Below are positions 36,149 through 45,044 of a DNA stretch of 64,000 nucleotides, piece after piece. Under the pieces are notes generated by a model. The model was not told where the DNA came from. It did no database searches and saw only the letters and a program-made list of their open reading frames with translations. Position numbers and translations under genes: made by a program. Source of the DNA: Patiriisocius sp047730165 (GTDB lineage: Bacteria; Bacteroidota; Bacteroidia; Flavobacteriales; Flavobacteriaceae); NCBI RefSeq assembly GCF_047730165.1, contig NZ_CP159834.1, positions 2,852,001 to 2,916,000 on the forward strand, given 5' to 3'. Numbering within the stretch: the stretch's first letter is position 1; every line of letters starts with the position of its first letter.

Positions 36149-36344
36149 TCAATTACATACACGTAATTGGCTGCAGTTGGTTTTTTTAATAGCATCCTTT
36201 GCCTTACCTGTAGATTCTTGAATGCTCCCTACAAGCTTGTCCATCGTACCTTCGAAATATTCACCATCATTATTAAAAGTAATCGCGCATTGTTGTTTTG
36301 CATTTCCTTTAATCTTGCTTCCCTTTCATTTCTGTATCGTTCAT
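36149..36344 (-). pseudogene. CsbD-family stress protein, frameshifted
   Basis: On the minus strand, ATG at 36344 opens MNDTEMKGKQD and then hits a stop. One frame over, the family sequence continues at once as KIKGNAKQQCAITFNNDGEY and FEGTMDKLVGSIQESTGKAK to a TGA at 36149. Joined, they make a CsbD-like protein of about 65 residues (a small hydrophilic stress protein). The total length, 196 bases, is not a multiple of three. The break lies near 36311, in GGGAAGCAAGATTAAAGG, and could come from loss of one copy of a CAAGA repeat. Confidence 0.7.
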
Positions 36345-36486
36345 AATTTTTGTTTTTATTAAAAATTAATTTAATGTTTTACTCAAAGCCGTTTTTCTAA
36401 GAAGAAGCTAACAATTTCATAAACTATGTTATCTTTTACTATAGAAATGCTCAAAAGCATTAAATTTAGTCCTTAAACCTTGAGTT

Positions 36487-37008
36487 ATGAAAATTTCAGT
36501 AGCAGTTATTCTTATCACCTTTTTTCTTTGTTCCTGCGGAAATGCTAAAAAATCATCCACTGATCTGGACCAAATAACCACCTACTATTTTATAAGGCAT
36601 TCTGAAAAAGATCGAAGTGACGGGACTAATAGAAACCCAAATTTGAACGAAATGGGTCAACAAAGGGCAGCATCATGGGCAACTTATTTTGACAGTATCG
36701 ACCTTGATATGGTTTACGCTACAGAGTATAACAGAACGCAACAGACTGCGATACCTACTGCAGAAAGTAAAGATCTAGCAATAATGAGCTATGATCCATC
36801 GGTGATGTATAATGAAGGTTTTAAAACAGCTACACAGGGTAAAATAGTTCTTGTGGTGGGGCATAGTAATACAACTCCAGCTTTTGTAAATGCGGTTTTA
36901 GGAGAGCACACTTACGAAGATATAGATGATAATGAAAACGGAATGCTCTACATCGTAAAAGTCACAAGTGAAGGTGCCACAGCAAAAGAGAAAAAAATAG
37001 GAAATTAA
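36487..37008 (+). CDS. Histidine phosphatase superfamily lipoprotein
   Basis: A 173-residue exported protein (signal MKISVAVILITFFLCSCGN with lipobox Cys). The branch-1 histidine phosphatase motif is FIRHSEKDR near residues 37-45, an RHxE-type variant of RHG. The second catalytic His lies in VVGHSNTTPAFVNAVLG near 129-145. It resembles SixA/PGM-like phosphatases found as lipoproteins in Flavobacteriia. The substrate is unknown. It is convergent with the DUF6503 gene, with a 6-base gap. Confidence 0.88.
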   Translation: MKISVAVILITFFLCSCGNAKKSSTDLDQITTYYFIRHSEKDRSDGTNRNPNLNEMGQQRAASWATYFDSIDLDMVYATEYNRTQQTAIPTAESKDLAIMSYDPSVMYNEGFKTATQGKIVLVVGHSNTTPAFVNAVLGEHTYEDIDDNENGMLYIVKVTSEGATAKEKKIGN

Positions 37009-37014
37009 AACTTC

Positions 37015-37749
37015 CTATTTTACACTAATATTTTCTAATTCGATTTTAGACAATAAAGTAAGTTTATTTAATTCAAGAATGGGAGCTAGTGCTTTCAAGG
37101 GTGTATTTAAACCTTCAGGCTTATAATTATTATAATCTACAAAACGAATCCCTCCTAGAACCCGCGGATTGTAAGCTTCCCTAAAACGAATCCCTCCGCC
37201 ATTAGTGCTATAACTATAAGCTAGGTAATCTACGGTGAACGTTTCCTTGTGTACCCAATAAATGAACTTATCATCAAAATCTGCACCTCCCCCCTCTTGC
37301 TTAAAACTAACCCCTATCATATAATAGGGTTTCTCTTTGATATTAGTTTCACCTAAAAGCTCTTTAATCACTGCGGGAGCATTTAAGCCATAGGGCAATT
37401 GCGCAAAATAATGTACAGAGTTTACGCCTTCAGAAATAGGACCTACTAGAGAATCTGGCACTTTTACGATGGCACCTTGAACCCGACGCGTATGTCCATT
37501 ATTGCTTAACTCGTCAACGATTGTATTTATGGAATCTTTAATGGTTCTACTAAAAAGATAATCGCCATTATTCCTTTTGCTTCTATACTTTTTATCTCTA
37601 AAGTCAAAGGTTATTTCTGCAGTATCACACAGACCATTGCAGTTTGTGTTTATCGCTTTATCTATGATAGCTTGTGCAGAGAGAACGTCACTTTTGGACT
37701 GACATTGGGTAAATAATGTGATGGTCAGAATAACTAATAAATATTTCAT
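37015..37749 (-). CDS. DUF6503 family lipoprotein
   Basis: A 244-residue lipoprotein (signal MKYLLVILTITLFTQCQS) of the DUF6503 family, which is specific to Bacteroidota and of unknown function. The family-like segments are AQAIIDKAINTNCNG near the N-terminus, FDFRDKKYRSKRNNGDYLFSR, and the later YWVHKETFTVDYLAYSY. It is expected in the periplasm or outer membrane. It is divergent from the M23 peptidase gene, and a palindrome lies between the two starts. Confidence 0.78.
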   Translation of the reverse strand: MKYLLVILTITLFTQCQSKSDVLSAQAIIDKAINTNCNGLCDTAEITFDFRDKKYRSKRNNGDYLFSRTIKDSINTIVDELSNNGHTRRVQGAIVKVPDSLVGPISEGVNSVHYFAQLPYGLNAPAVIKELLGETNIKEKPYYMIGVSFKQEGGGADFDDKFIYWVHKETFTVDYLAYSYSTNGGGIRFREAYNPRVLGGIRFVDYNNYKPEGLNTPLKALAPILELNKLTLLSKIELENISVK

Positions 37750-37767
37750 ACGTTGTAAAGATGTAAC

Positions 37768-37791
37768 ATTTGTGATGAATCGGTCACAAAT
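37768..37791. promoter_or_regulatory. Palindrome between divergent genes
   Basis: ATTTGTGA and TCACAAAT form a perfect 8-base inverted repeat with an 8-base spacer, 19 bases from the DUF6503 start and 32 bases from the M23 gene start. The half site TGTGA resembles the CRP/FNR class, but their usual spacer is 6. It is a likely operator controlling one or both genes. Confidence 0.45.
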
Positions 37792-37822
37792 AGTTCCAGA
37801 AACTTACAAGAACTTTAAAATT

Positions 37823-38794
37823 ATGAATCCCATTAAAACCATATGTATCGTGCTATTCACAGTGATGAATGCAAATGCTATTTTTGCCCAGTCTACAGCG
37901 GTAGATAGTGTACTTACTAATTTGCAAATTCATTATAACAAGGGTGCCTATGATAAAGTAATAGCACTTATCAGTGAAGATATGCTGCAAAAAGTACCAG
38001 CTAATGCCATTGAAAATCTTTTAATCAGTTTTAGAAGAGATCTAGGCGATTTACAATCAAGTACATTTCAGAAAAAAGAAGGTATTGTAGTAGTGTATTC
38101 GTCCTATTTTGAACACGGCGAAACCACAACATCCGTAGCAATTAATGATCAGAATAAAATAGTAGGGTTGCTTTTTAAGCCGGCAGAAACAAACACGACT
38201 CCGAACTTTACAAGAAATAGCACTCCTTTCCTTCTTCCATTTAAAGGGGAATGGTTCACGTTTTGGGGTGGCAATACCAAGGCACAAAATTACCACGTGA
38301 TTAATAAAACCCAGCAAGGTGCTTTTGATTTTGTGATCCTAGACAAAAACGATAAAATGTTTGAACGCAGCGGGACGCGCAATGAAGATTATTTTGCTTT
38401 TGGAAAACGACTTTATGCCGTTTGCGATGCTGAGGTGGTTGAAGTAATAACAGGAGTTCACGACAACCCTCCAGGCAGAATGAATCCAGCTCAGCCCTTT
38501 GGCAATAAGGTTACTCTAAAAACGGCTAATAACGAGTTTATCGTGTACGCACACCTTGAAGAAGAATCGATTAGAGTAAAAAAAGGAGACAAAGTAACAC
38601 GAGGGCAGCTTCTAGGAAACTGCGGCAACTCTGGAAACTCTAGCCAACCTCATCTTCATTTTCATCTAAAAGATCGCGCAGCAAATTTTCAGGCAATAGG
38701 TGTGACTTCCTATTTTCAAAACAGTATTGTAAATGGTAGTTTGGAAAAAGAATATTCTCCTGTGAAAAATGATAGAATAAAGCGTCCCGACTAG
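37823..38794 (+). CDS. M23 family peptidoglycan metallopeptidase
   Basis: A 323-residue exported protein (signal MNPIKTICIVLFTVMNANAIFAQ, which sets the ATG at 37823 over 37718). An N-terminal DUF3887-like domain (about 25-125) precedes a LytM/M23 domain (about 195-300). The zinc-site region ends in SQPHLHFHL, and the later part reads GNKVTLKTANNEFIVYAHLEEESIRVKKGDKV. It should cleave peptide cross-links of peptidoglycan, though I did not confirm the first zinc ligands. It is divergent from the DUF6503 gene. Confidence 0.85.
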   Translation: MNPIKTICIVLFTVMNANAIFAQSTAVDSVLTNLQIHYNKGAYDKVIALISEDMLQKVPANAIENLLISFRRDLGDLQSSTFQKKEGIVVVYSSYFEHGETTTSVAINDQNKIVGLLFKPAETNTTPNFTRNSTPFLLPFKGEWFTFWGGNTKAQNYHVINKTQQGAFDFVILDKNDKMFERSGTRNEDYFAFGKRLYAVCDAEVVEVITGVHDNPPGRMNPAQPFGNKVTLKTANNEFIVYAHLEEESIRVKKGDKVTRGQLLGNCGNSGNSSQPHLHFHLKDRAANFQAIGVTSYFQNSIVNGSLEKEYSPVKNDRIKRPD

Positions 38795-38854
38795 CAAACG
38801 CTTATTTTAAAATCCAAATTTTCACTAAAACACAAAAAGTCTAAACGAGTTCAG

Positions 38855-38862
38855 TAACTTTG
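38855..38862 (+). promoter_or_regulatory. -7 element of the smpB promoter
   Basis: TAACTTTG matches TAnnTTTG, 7 bases before the smpB ATG. The transcript would be almost leaderless. Confidence 0.45.
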
Positions 38863-38869
38863 TATCACA

Positions 38870-39337
38870 ATGGCATTACAGAAAAACGTAAAAATTAAAA
38901 ATAGAAAAGCGAGGTTTGAGTATGATTTACTCGACAGCTATGACGCGGGTATTGTTTTAGCGGGGACAGAGATCAAAGCCATCCGCGAAGGCAAGGCCTC
39001 TATTGCAGAGAGCTTTTGTGAGTTTAATGATCGTAACGAACTCTTTGTCATTAATATGACGGTGCAAGAATACTCACACGCGACTCATTTTAACCATAGC
39101 CCAAAAAGCGAACGCAAATTACTACTCAATCGTAATGAATTAAAAAAGTTGGAAAAAGAGGTGAAAAACTCTGGACTTACCATCATTCCGTTGCTGCTTT
39201 ACACCAATGACAAAGGGTTTGCAAAATTGAGAATTTCGCTTGCTAAAGGAAAAAAACTTTTTGATAAGCGCGATACTATCAAGGATAGAGATAACAAAAG
39301 GGACTTAAGTAGGGTTAAAAAATCTTTTAACAATTAA
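38870..39337 (+). CDS. smpB: SsrA-binding protein
   Basis: Binds tmRNA and delivers it to stalled ribosomes for trans-translation. It is 155 residues, the usual length. The typical opening NRKARFEYDLLDSYDAGIVLAGTEIKAIREGKASI (about 12-46) is clear, and the basic C-terminal tail that enters the decoding site (KGKKLFDKRDTIKDRDNKRD) is complete. The tmRNA gene is not in the window. It has its own -7 element. Confidence 0.97.
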   Translation: MALQKNVKIKNRKARFEYDLLDSYDAGIVLAGTEIKAIREGKASIAESFCEFNDRNELFVINMTVQEYSHATHFNHSPKSERKLLLNRNELKKLEKEVKNSGLTIIPLLLYTNDKGFAKLRISLAKGKKLFDKRDTIKDRDNKRDLSRVKKSFNN

Positions 39338-39414
39338 ATAAAAGGTGGCTTATATTTTTTTCTTGTGAAATAATAAGCCTTTTGAATCGTCTTCTCAACA
39401 AACCAAATATTCTC

Positions 39415-41892
39415 ATGAAAGCAGCTCTATTTTTATTCTCTTTTCTCGTCACTTCTATTGTAGCAGCCCAAATCACAGGAAACGTTACAGACGAAAAAGG
39501 TAATACACTTCCTTTTGTAAACATTTACATTCAAGATTCTTATACCGGCACCACTACTAATGACCTAGGATATTATGAGTTAAATGTTAAAGAGTCTAAA
39601 ACACACATCCTTGTATTTCAATATCTAGGGTTTAAACAACAGATAAAAGAAGTTACGCCTAGCACATTTCCGTATACATTAGACGTAGTACTTATAGAAG
39701 AATCTGTGAGTCTAAGCGAAGTCGTTATCAATACCAATGAAGACCCTGCCTACGAGATTATTAGAAAAACCATCGCACAACGTAAAGAAAATCAAGAACG
39801 CATTGCCCAGTTTACGGCAGACTTCTACAGTCGCGGGGTATGGCGCGTTACAGATATGCCAGAAAAAATACTCGGGCAAGAAGTGGGAGACTTTGACGGA
39901 GCGCTAGATTCTACACGTACTGGAATCATTTATCTTTCTGAAACTATTTCCGAAATAGCCTACCAACAACCAGATGACTTTAAGGAAAAAATTCTAGCTA
40001 GTAAAGTGAGCGGAAATGACAATGGTTTTAGTTTTAACTCTGCTCAGGATGCTAACTTTTCATTCTATGATAATAACATAACTATTAATGCAGCCATTGT
40101 ATCGCCTATTGCTAATAATGGTCTGAGTTATTATGCATATAAGCTTGACGGTGTTTTTTATGAAGGCAACAAGCTCATTAATAAAATTACAGTAACCCCC
40201 CGAAGATCTAAGGACAGGACCTTTTCTGGCACCATCTATATTGTTGAAGATGACTGGCAATTGTACGGTGTAGAACTAAGCACCACGGGAGAAGCCCTTC
40301 AAGTACCCATAATTGAAAATTTGTTTTTTAAACAGAATTTTAAATTTGACGCGACAGAAAATGCTTGGATAAAAATATCTCAAACTATTGACTTTGCTTT
40401 TGGGTTCTTTGGCGTAAAAGGAGATGGCCGTTTTATTGCGGTATATAGTGATTATGATTTTCATCCACAGTTTGAAAAACGCTCTTTTACAAACGAAGTA
40501 CTATCATTTGGTCTAGAAGCTAATAAAAAGGACAGTACTTTTTGGCAATCTTCACGCCCTATTGCGCTTACCAATGAAGAATTTAAAGACTACGTAAAAA
40601 AAGACAGCATCCAGATACTCCGAAAATCACGAAAGTATCTAGACTCTATAGATGCAAAAGGAAATAAATTTAATCTCCTAGATCCAATCGCGGGCTACAG
40701 TTACAAAGACACTTATAATAAATGGCGCGTTTCTTACGAAGGGCCATTTCCTGCGATTAATTACAATACAGTTCAAGGCTGGAATGGTGGTGCCGGTCTC
40801 AATTATTTTAAATGGTATGATGAAAATAGTACGAGCTGGTTATCTGCAAACCTGAACGCTACCTATGGTATCGCAGAGGATAGAGTACGCTTTAATGGTG
40901 GTATTACGCGCAACTTTAATCGCACCAATCGTCGCAACATATCTCTTACAGGAGGTAATAAAGTATCTCAGTATAACACAGCAGAACCCATCTCGCCTCT
41001 TATTAACACTATTACCTCCTTATTCTTTGAGCGTAACTATATGAAGATATATGATCTCACGTATGCCAGGGTCGGGTATCGACAGGAACTCTTTAACGGC
41101 TTGCGTATAGGAAGCAGTTTTGGGTATGAAAAAAGAAGACATCTTTTTAATAATGCAGACTATGTGACCGTCCATAAGGATGATATCACGTATTCCACCA
41201 ATAATCCACTGGATGCAGATGCTATTTACAACCCGTTACTAGCAACCCACGATACTTTTAAATCCTATCTTACGGCAAACATAACCTTTGATCAGAAATA
41301 TATGACCTATCCAGATGGGAAGTATAACGTAAGAGCAGGCAAATACCCTCGCCTTAATATTTCTATAGAAAACGGGATTGGAATCAATAACTCTAACTTA
41401 AATTTCACGCAATTTAGCACCAGCTTAAGACAAGAGATTACGCTAGGTAATAAGGGAGAAACCAGCTACAACGTGAAAGGTAGCGCCTTTATTCACGGAG
41501 ACGATATTCTGTTTGCAGATTACCAACACTTTAACGGCAACGAAACAAGAATAGGTACTTCAGGTAATTATACCTCAGTTTTTAACCTGCTTCCTTATTA
41601 TGAATTGAGCACCAACAAAGCACACTTTGAAGGACATTTAGAGCACGATTTTAAAGGGTGGGTTTTAGGAAAAATTCCTGGTATAAACCAGCTTAACTTT
41701 AATCTCGTAGCGGGAGCTCACGCCTTGAGTATAGACGGCAAAAAACCATATACAGAACTTTCGTTAGGGATTGACAATCTAGGAATAGGTAAATACAGAT
41801 TACTTCGCTTAGACTATGTGCGCTCTTTTTATGGCGATAAAAATCAAGGTGCTTTCGTTTTTGGCTTGAAGTTTTTAGATTTTATAAATTAA
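39415..41892 (+). CDS. DUF5686-type outer-membrane protein with carboxypeptidase-like domain
   Basis: An 825-residue exported protein. The signal MKAALFLFSFLVTSIVAAQ sets the ATG at 39415. The N-terminal carboxypeptidase-regulatory-like domain (GNVTDEKGNTLPFVNIYIQD, about 22-100) is followed by a helical linker and a large beta-rich region (about 450-825) that looks like an outer-membrane barrel, ending in GAFVFGLKFLDFIN. This arrangement is the DUF5686 family of Bacteroidota; its function is unknown. The stop overlaps the convergent cyanophycinase-like gene by 4 bases. Confidence 0.82.
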   Translation: MKAALFLFSFLVTSIVAAQITGNVTDEKGNTLPFVNIYIQDSYTGTTTNDLGYYELNVKESKTHILVFQYLGFKQQIKEVTPSTFPYTLDVVLIEESVSLSEVVINTNEDPAYEIIRKTIAQRKENQERIAQFTADFYSRGVWRVTDMPEKILGQEVGDFDGALDSTRTGIIYLSETISEIAYQQPDDFKEKILASKVSGNDNGFSFNSAQDANFSFYDNNITINAAIVSPIANNGLSYYAYKLDGVFYEGNKLINKITVTPRRSKDRTFSGTIYIVEDDWQLYGVELSTTGEALQVPIIENLFFKQNFKFDATENAWIKISQTIDFAFGFFGVKGDGRFIAVYSDYDFHPQFEKRSFTNEVLSFGLEANKKDSTFWQSSRPIALTNEEFKDYVKKDSIQILRKSRKYLDSIDAKGNKFNLLDPIAGYSYKDTYNKWRVSYEGPFPAINYNTVQGWNGGAGLNYFKWYDENSTSWLSANLNATYGIAEDRVRFNGGITRNFNRTNRRNISLTGGNKVSQYNTAEPISPLINTITSLFFERNYMKIYDLTYARVGYRQELFNGLRIGSSFGYEKRRHLFNNADYVTVHKDDITYSTNNPLDADAIYNPLLATHDTFKSYLTANITFDQKYMTYPDGKYNVRAGKYPRLNISIENGIGINNSNLNFTQFSTSLRQEITLGNKGETSYNVKGSAFIHGDDILFADYQHFNGNETRIGTSGNYTSVFNLLPYYELSTNKAHFEGHLEHDFKGWVLGKIPGINQLNFNLVAGAHALSIDGKKPYTELSLGIDNLGIGKYRLLRLDYVRSFYGDKNQGAFVFGLKFLDFIN

Positions 41893-43184
41893 TTCTTCAT
41901 CAATTTAAAAACTGAAACACCATTTTCGGTTTCCACTTCCAGAAAATAAATACCTTTAGGGAGGTGACTCGTGTCTAAGGTTTCTGAAGCACTATTAAAA
42001 ATCACATGTTGCTTCTTTCCTAAAACATCTACCACTGTAATTATAGCGTTGGGAACATTCTTTATAACCAGTGCGTTTATAAAAGGATTAGGATACACAA
42101 GTATGTTATCACTGCCTACCTCTTGATTGCTTAATAAGGCGCAGTCAGGGTTATCGCTTTCTGTTACAGAAATAGTGTTACTGTTCTGATAAACGCTCCA
42201 CTGCTGCCATTCTGTATTATCTTGTTCTATTGCTAAGTCTGCAAAAACGTTTAAATCTACCGCAAAAAGTCCATCTTCTGTCGCCGGTATCTTATATGCT
42301 ATCACGCCGTCTTCCCATATCAATGGTGCTCCAAGCAAAATAACATCAGGCTCATAATCAGCACATCTTGGTTGTATAAAGTAAACATAATCTTCTTCTG
42401 CTGGATAAGAGCCATAAACTCTTGCTGCTCCCTCATTATCAATACATATAGCGGTATATTCTTCACAAGCCAAACCAATGGGCCTTATAGGATCTTCACT
42501 ATCTGCAATAATACGCGCCATAAAAACGGTATGTCTACCGCGTCTGTCTGGATCATCGTAATGCGTATCTGTTATTACATTCTTTAAATATGGGATATCT
42601 AGAAAATCCCTGTGCCCTATACTTACTTTATTGTGATAAGGGTCTGAAATGGCAAGTGCAGATGTTACGGTTCCGTTTTGTGCGTCAAAATAATGCCCGC
42701 CTAAAATTGCCATACCAGCACTCGTGCCGCCTATAACCCCACCTTTTTCATTTACGTGCGCATTGAGAAGGTCTTCCATTTCGTTATCCTTAAAATAGCT
42801 CACATAATCATACTGGTCACCACCTGCAAACCAAATAGCTTCTGCATTTGCCACTTTATCTAGTACGTATGGATCTGTGGCTCCTGCTAAGTTTAATATT
42901 TTGAGCGTTTCTACAGAGTTAACATTTACCCCTAGATCACTATAAAAATAATCATTATACCCATCGCTACCACTGGCTCTAAGCACCACTATATCTCCAC
43001 CATTTGCCCGCTCTAAAAACCACTGCGAGGCATTATCATTCTCTGAAGCGCCCCCCATCATACAAACACCAAACTCTGGCGTGGTTGTGATATTTGAAGT
43101 GTTTCCAGTAAAATAGCTCACATAATTCTGTGCTGATAGTATGGAAGTAATTAATATAAATGCAATACTTAATTGATGTTTCAT
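41889..43184 (-). CDS. Secreted cyanophycinase-like peptidase (S51) with T9SS tail
   Basis: A 431-residue secreted protein (signal MKHQLSIAFILITSILSAQ). The peptidase S51/cyanophycinase domain (about 30-300) shows the nucleophile motif GGTSAGMAILGG and the preceding WFAGGDQYDYV. A type A T9SS sorting tail (ILVYPNPFINALVIKN to the end) sends it through the type IX system. Cyanophycin (multi-L-arginyl-poly-Asp) or other Asp-containing peptides are the family substrates; the actual one is unknown. It lies 4 bases after pcm, which repairs isoaspartate, so a linked role is possible but unproven. Confidence 0.88.
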   Translation of the reverse strand: MKHQLSIAFILITSILSAQNYVSYFTGNTSNITTTPEFGVCMMGGASENDNASQWFLERANGGDIVVLRASGSDGYNDYFYSDLGVNVNSVETLKILNLAGATDPYVLDKVANAEAIWFAGGDQYDYVSYFKDNEMEDLLNAHVNEKGGVIGGTSAGMAILGGHYFDAQNGTVTSALAISDPYHNKVSIGHRDFLDIPYLKNVITDTHYDDPDRRGRHTVFMARIIADSEDPIRPIGLACEEYTAICIDNEGAARVYGSYPAEEDYVYFIQPRCADYEPDVILLGAPLIWEDGVIAYKIPATEDGLFAVDLNVFADLAIEQDNTEWQQWSVYQNSNTISVTESDNPDCALLSNQEVGSDNILVYPNPFINALVIKNVPNAIITVVDVLGKKQHVIFNSASETLDTSHLPKGIYFLEVETENGVSVFKLMKN

Positions 43185-43188
43185 CTTG

Positions 43189-43830
43189 TTAATTTTTATT
43201 TTCTAATAATGGTACAAATCTAAATTCGCCAAACTCTTCTTTATCAAAATCCGTTTCTGAAGTCCGAGTAAAAACAGTCATAATTTGAGCTTCATCTCCT
43301 ACCGGGATGACCAGCTTCGCTCCTACTTTTAATTGTGCTAGTAAAGGTTTAGGCACAAAAGGAGCGCCGGCAGTGACAATAATCCCGTCAAAGGGAGCTT
43401 CTGCTTTATGCCCTATGTATCCATCACCAAAAATCAATTTTTTAGGTCGATATCCTAATTTTGGCAAGAATAGTTTTGTCTTTTTAAACAACTCATTTTG
43501 TCGTTCTATGCTGCAGACAGTTAATCCTAACTCAAGCAATACCGCTGTTTGATAACCACTACCCGTTCCTATTTCAAGAACTATATCACCTGTTTTGACG
43601 TCAAGTAATTCAGTTTGTCTTGCCACCGTATACGGTTGCGATATGGTTTGGTCTGCAGCAATTGGGAACGCCTTATCCACATAGGCGTGATCTATAAAAC
43701 TGCTATCCATAAAAAGATGTCTTGGTATTTTATTAATTGCGGTGAGCACAGCTTTGCTAACTATTCCTTTTTTCTTGAGGACCTCAACCAGTTTTTTTCG
43801 CAAACCTTGATGTGTAAAAGTGTCTTTCAA
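43189..43830 (-). CDS. pcm: Protein-L-isoaspartate O-methyltransferase
   Basis: A SAM-dependent methyltransferase that starts the repair of isoaspartyl residues in aged proteins. It is 213 residues. The signature FPIAADQTISQPYTVARQ (about 50-67) and the SAM motif VLEIGTGSGYQTAVL (about 79-93) are clear, as is the post-motif VTAGAPFVPKPLL. It is cytoplasmic. The cyanophycinase-like gene follows after 4 bases, so the two are probably co-transcribed. Confidence 0.94.
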   Translation of the reverse strand: MKDTFTHQGLRKKLVEVLKKKGIVSKAVLTAINKIPRHLFMDSSFIDHAYVDKAFPIAADQTISQPYTVARQTELLDVKTGDIVLEIGTGSGYQTAVLLELGLTVCSIERQNELFKKTKLFLPKLGYRPKKLIFGDGYIGHKAEAPFDGIIVTAGAPFVPKPLLAQLKVGAKLVIPVGDEAQIMTVFTRTSETDFDKEEFGEFRFVPLLENKN

Positions 43831-43948
43831 TTGTTTATTTTTAGGAAGTCACAAATTAATAAAAAACTATTTATAATTACTTCAGAAATGTCAAAGATTT
43901 ATCACAGAGTTCTCTCTTTTTACACTTTTAATCTAGAGAGCAAACCGT

Positions 43949-43956
43949 TACCTTTG
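43949..43956 (+). promoter_or_regulatory. -7 element of the oxidoreductase gene
   Basis: TACCTTTG matches TAnnTTTG and lies 16 bases before the ATG at 43973. It may head the plus-strand gene run that follows. Confidence 0.45.
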
Positions 43957-43972
43957 TATAAAACATAGAACG

Positions 43973-44947
43973 ATGTTAAAAGCAGGAGTACTCGGTGCAG
44001 GTCACTTAGGGAAGATACATTTAAAGTTACTCAACCAGTCTACTAAATATGATCTTGTAGGGTTTTACGATGTAAACCCCGAAGCGGCTGCGGCGATTGA
44101 AGCAGAATTTGGCTACAAGCGTTTTGACACTATGGAAGCACTAATAGCTGCCTGTGATATGGTGGATGTAGTCACCCCTACTATTTATCATTTTGAGTGT
44201 GCAGAGAAAGTAGTGAAAGCGGGAAAACATCTTTTCATAGAAAAACCAATTACCCACACGGTGGAAGAAGCAGAAAAACTGCGTGACCTTGCAAAAGAAT
44301 ACGGCGTAAGAGGACAAGTAGGACAAGTAGAACGGTTTAACCCAGCTTTTATGGCAGTGAGCCATATGATAGACAAGCCTATGTTTATTGAAGCTCACCG
44401 TCTCGCAGAATTTAATCCTCGTGGGACTGATGTCTCTGTGGTGTTAGATTTAATGATTCATGATCTTGATGCAATATTAAGTGTAGTTAAAAGTGAGGTA
44501 AAGCATGTACACGCAAGTGGCGTTTCTGTCATTAGTGAAACTCCAGATATTGCAAATGCACGCATCGAATTTGAAAATGGTTGTGTTGCAAATCTTACCG
44601 CGAGCAGGATCTCTATGAAAAAAATGAGAAAGGCACGTTTTTTCCAAAAGGATGCCTACATCTCTGTAGATTTTCTTGATAAAAAATGTGAGGTCGTAAA
44701 AATGAAGGACGCTCCACAAACGCCAGACGATTTTGCAATGATTTTAACCAATGCAGAAGGCGTGAAAAAACAAATTTATTTTGACAATCCAAACGTGGAT
44801 GCAAACAATGCCATTCTTGACGAACTTGAGAGTTTTGCAGATGCAATTGCAAATGATCGTACACCAGTAGTTTCTTTAGCGCAAGGCACAAAAGCACTGA
44901 CGGTAGCGATGCAGATTATTGAGAATTTTAATACGATTAAGATGTAA
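43973..44947 (+). CDS. Gfo/Idh/MocA family oxidoreductase
   Basis: A 324-residue NAD(P)-dependent oxidoreductase. The Rossmann motif GAGHLGKIH is at about residues 8-16, the EKPITHT motif with catalytic-region Lys at about 89-95, and the C-terminal alpha/beta domain carries DLMIHDLDAIL. Family members act on sugars or inositols; the substrate cannot be named here. It is first in a co-directional run through the dehydrogenase and DUF1015 genes, but a 97-base gap follows. Confidence 0.9.
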   Translation: MLKAGVLGAGHLGKIHLKLLNQSTKYDLVGFYDVNPEAAAAIEAEFGYKRFDTMEALIAACDMVDVVTPTIYHFECAEKVVKAGKHLFIEKPITHTVEEAEKLRDLAKEYGVRGQVGQVERFNPAFMAVSHMIDKPMFIEAHRLAEFNPRGTDVSVVLDLMIHDLDAILSVVKSEVKHVHASGVSVISETPDIANARIEFENGCVANLTASRISMKKMRKARFFQKDAYISVDFLDKKCEVVKMKDAPQTPDDFAMILTNAEGVKKQIYFDNPNVDANNAILDELESFADAIANDRTPVVSLAQGTKALTVAMQIIENFNTIKM

Positions 44948-44980
44948 GAGTTTTCTACATTGAAATACAACATACGCTCT

Positions 44981-44999
44981 ATAAAATTTCCGAAGTAAA
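44981..44999 (+). repeat. Intergenic motif copy 3 (ATAAAATTTCCGAAGT + AAA)
   Basis: Its first 16 bases are identical to 28516-28531 and its last 14 to 12851-12864. It lies 45 bases before the ATG of the 3-hydroxyacyl-CoA dehydrogenase gene. Confidence 0.4.
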
Positions 45000-45044
45000 C
45001 ACTGAAAATAAAAATGCTGCGACAGCAGCCCAATAATAATAAAA

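Larger units (their letters stand above)
35497..36486. other. Gene-poor stretch of about 1 kb
   Basis: Between clpB and the phosphatase lipoprotein gene. It contains the clpB terminator, a 38-codon membrane ORF (35967-36083) and a frameshifted CsbD gene on the minus strand (36149-36344). The remaining 35600-35960 is AT-rich and holds nothing I can support. Confidence 0.6.
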
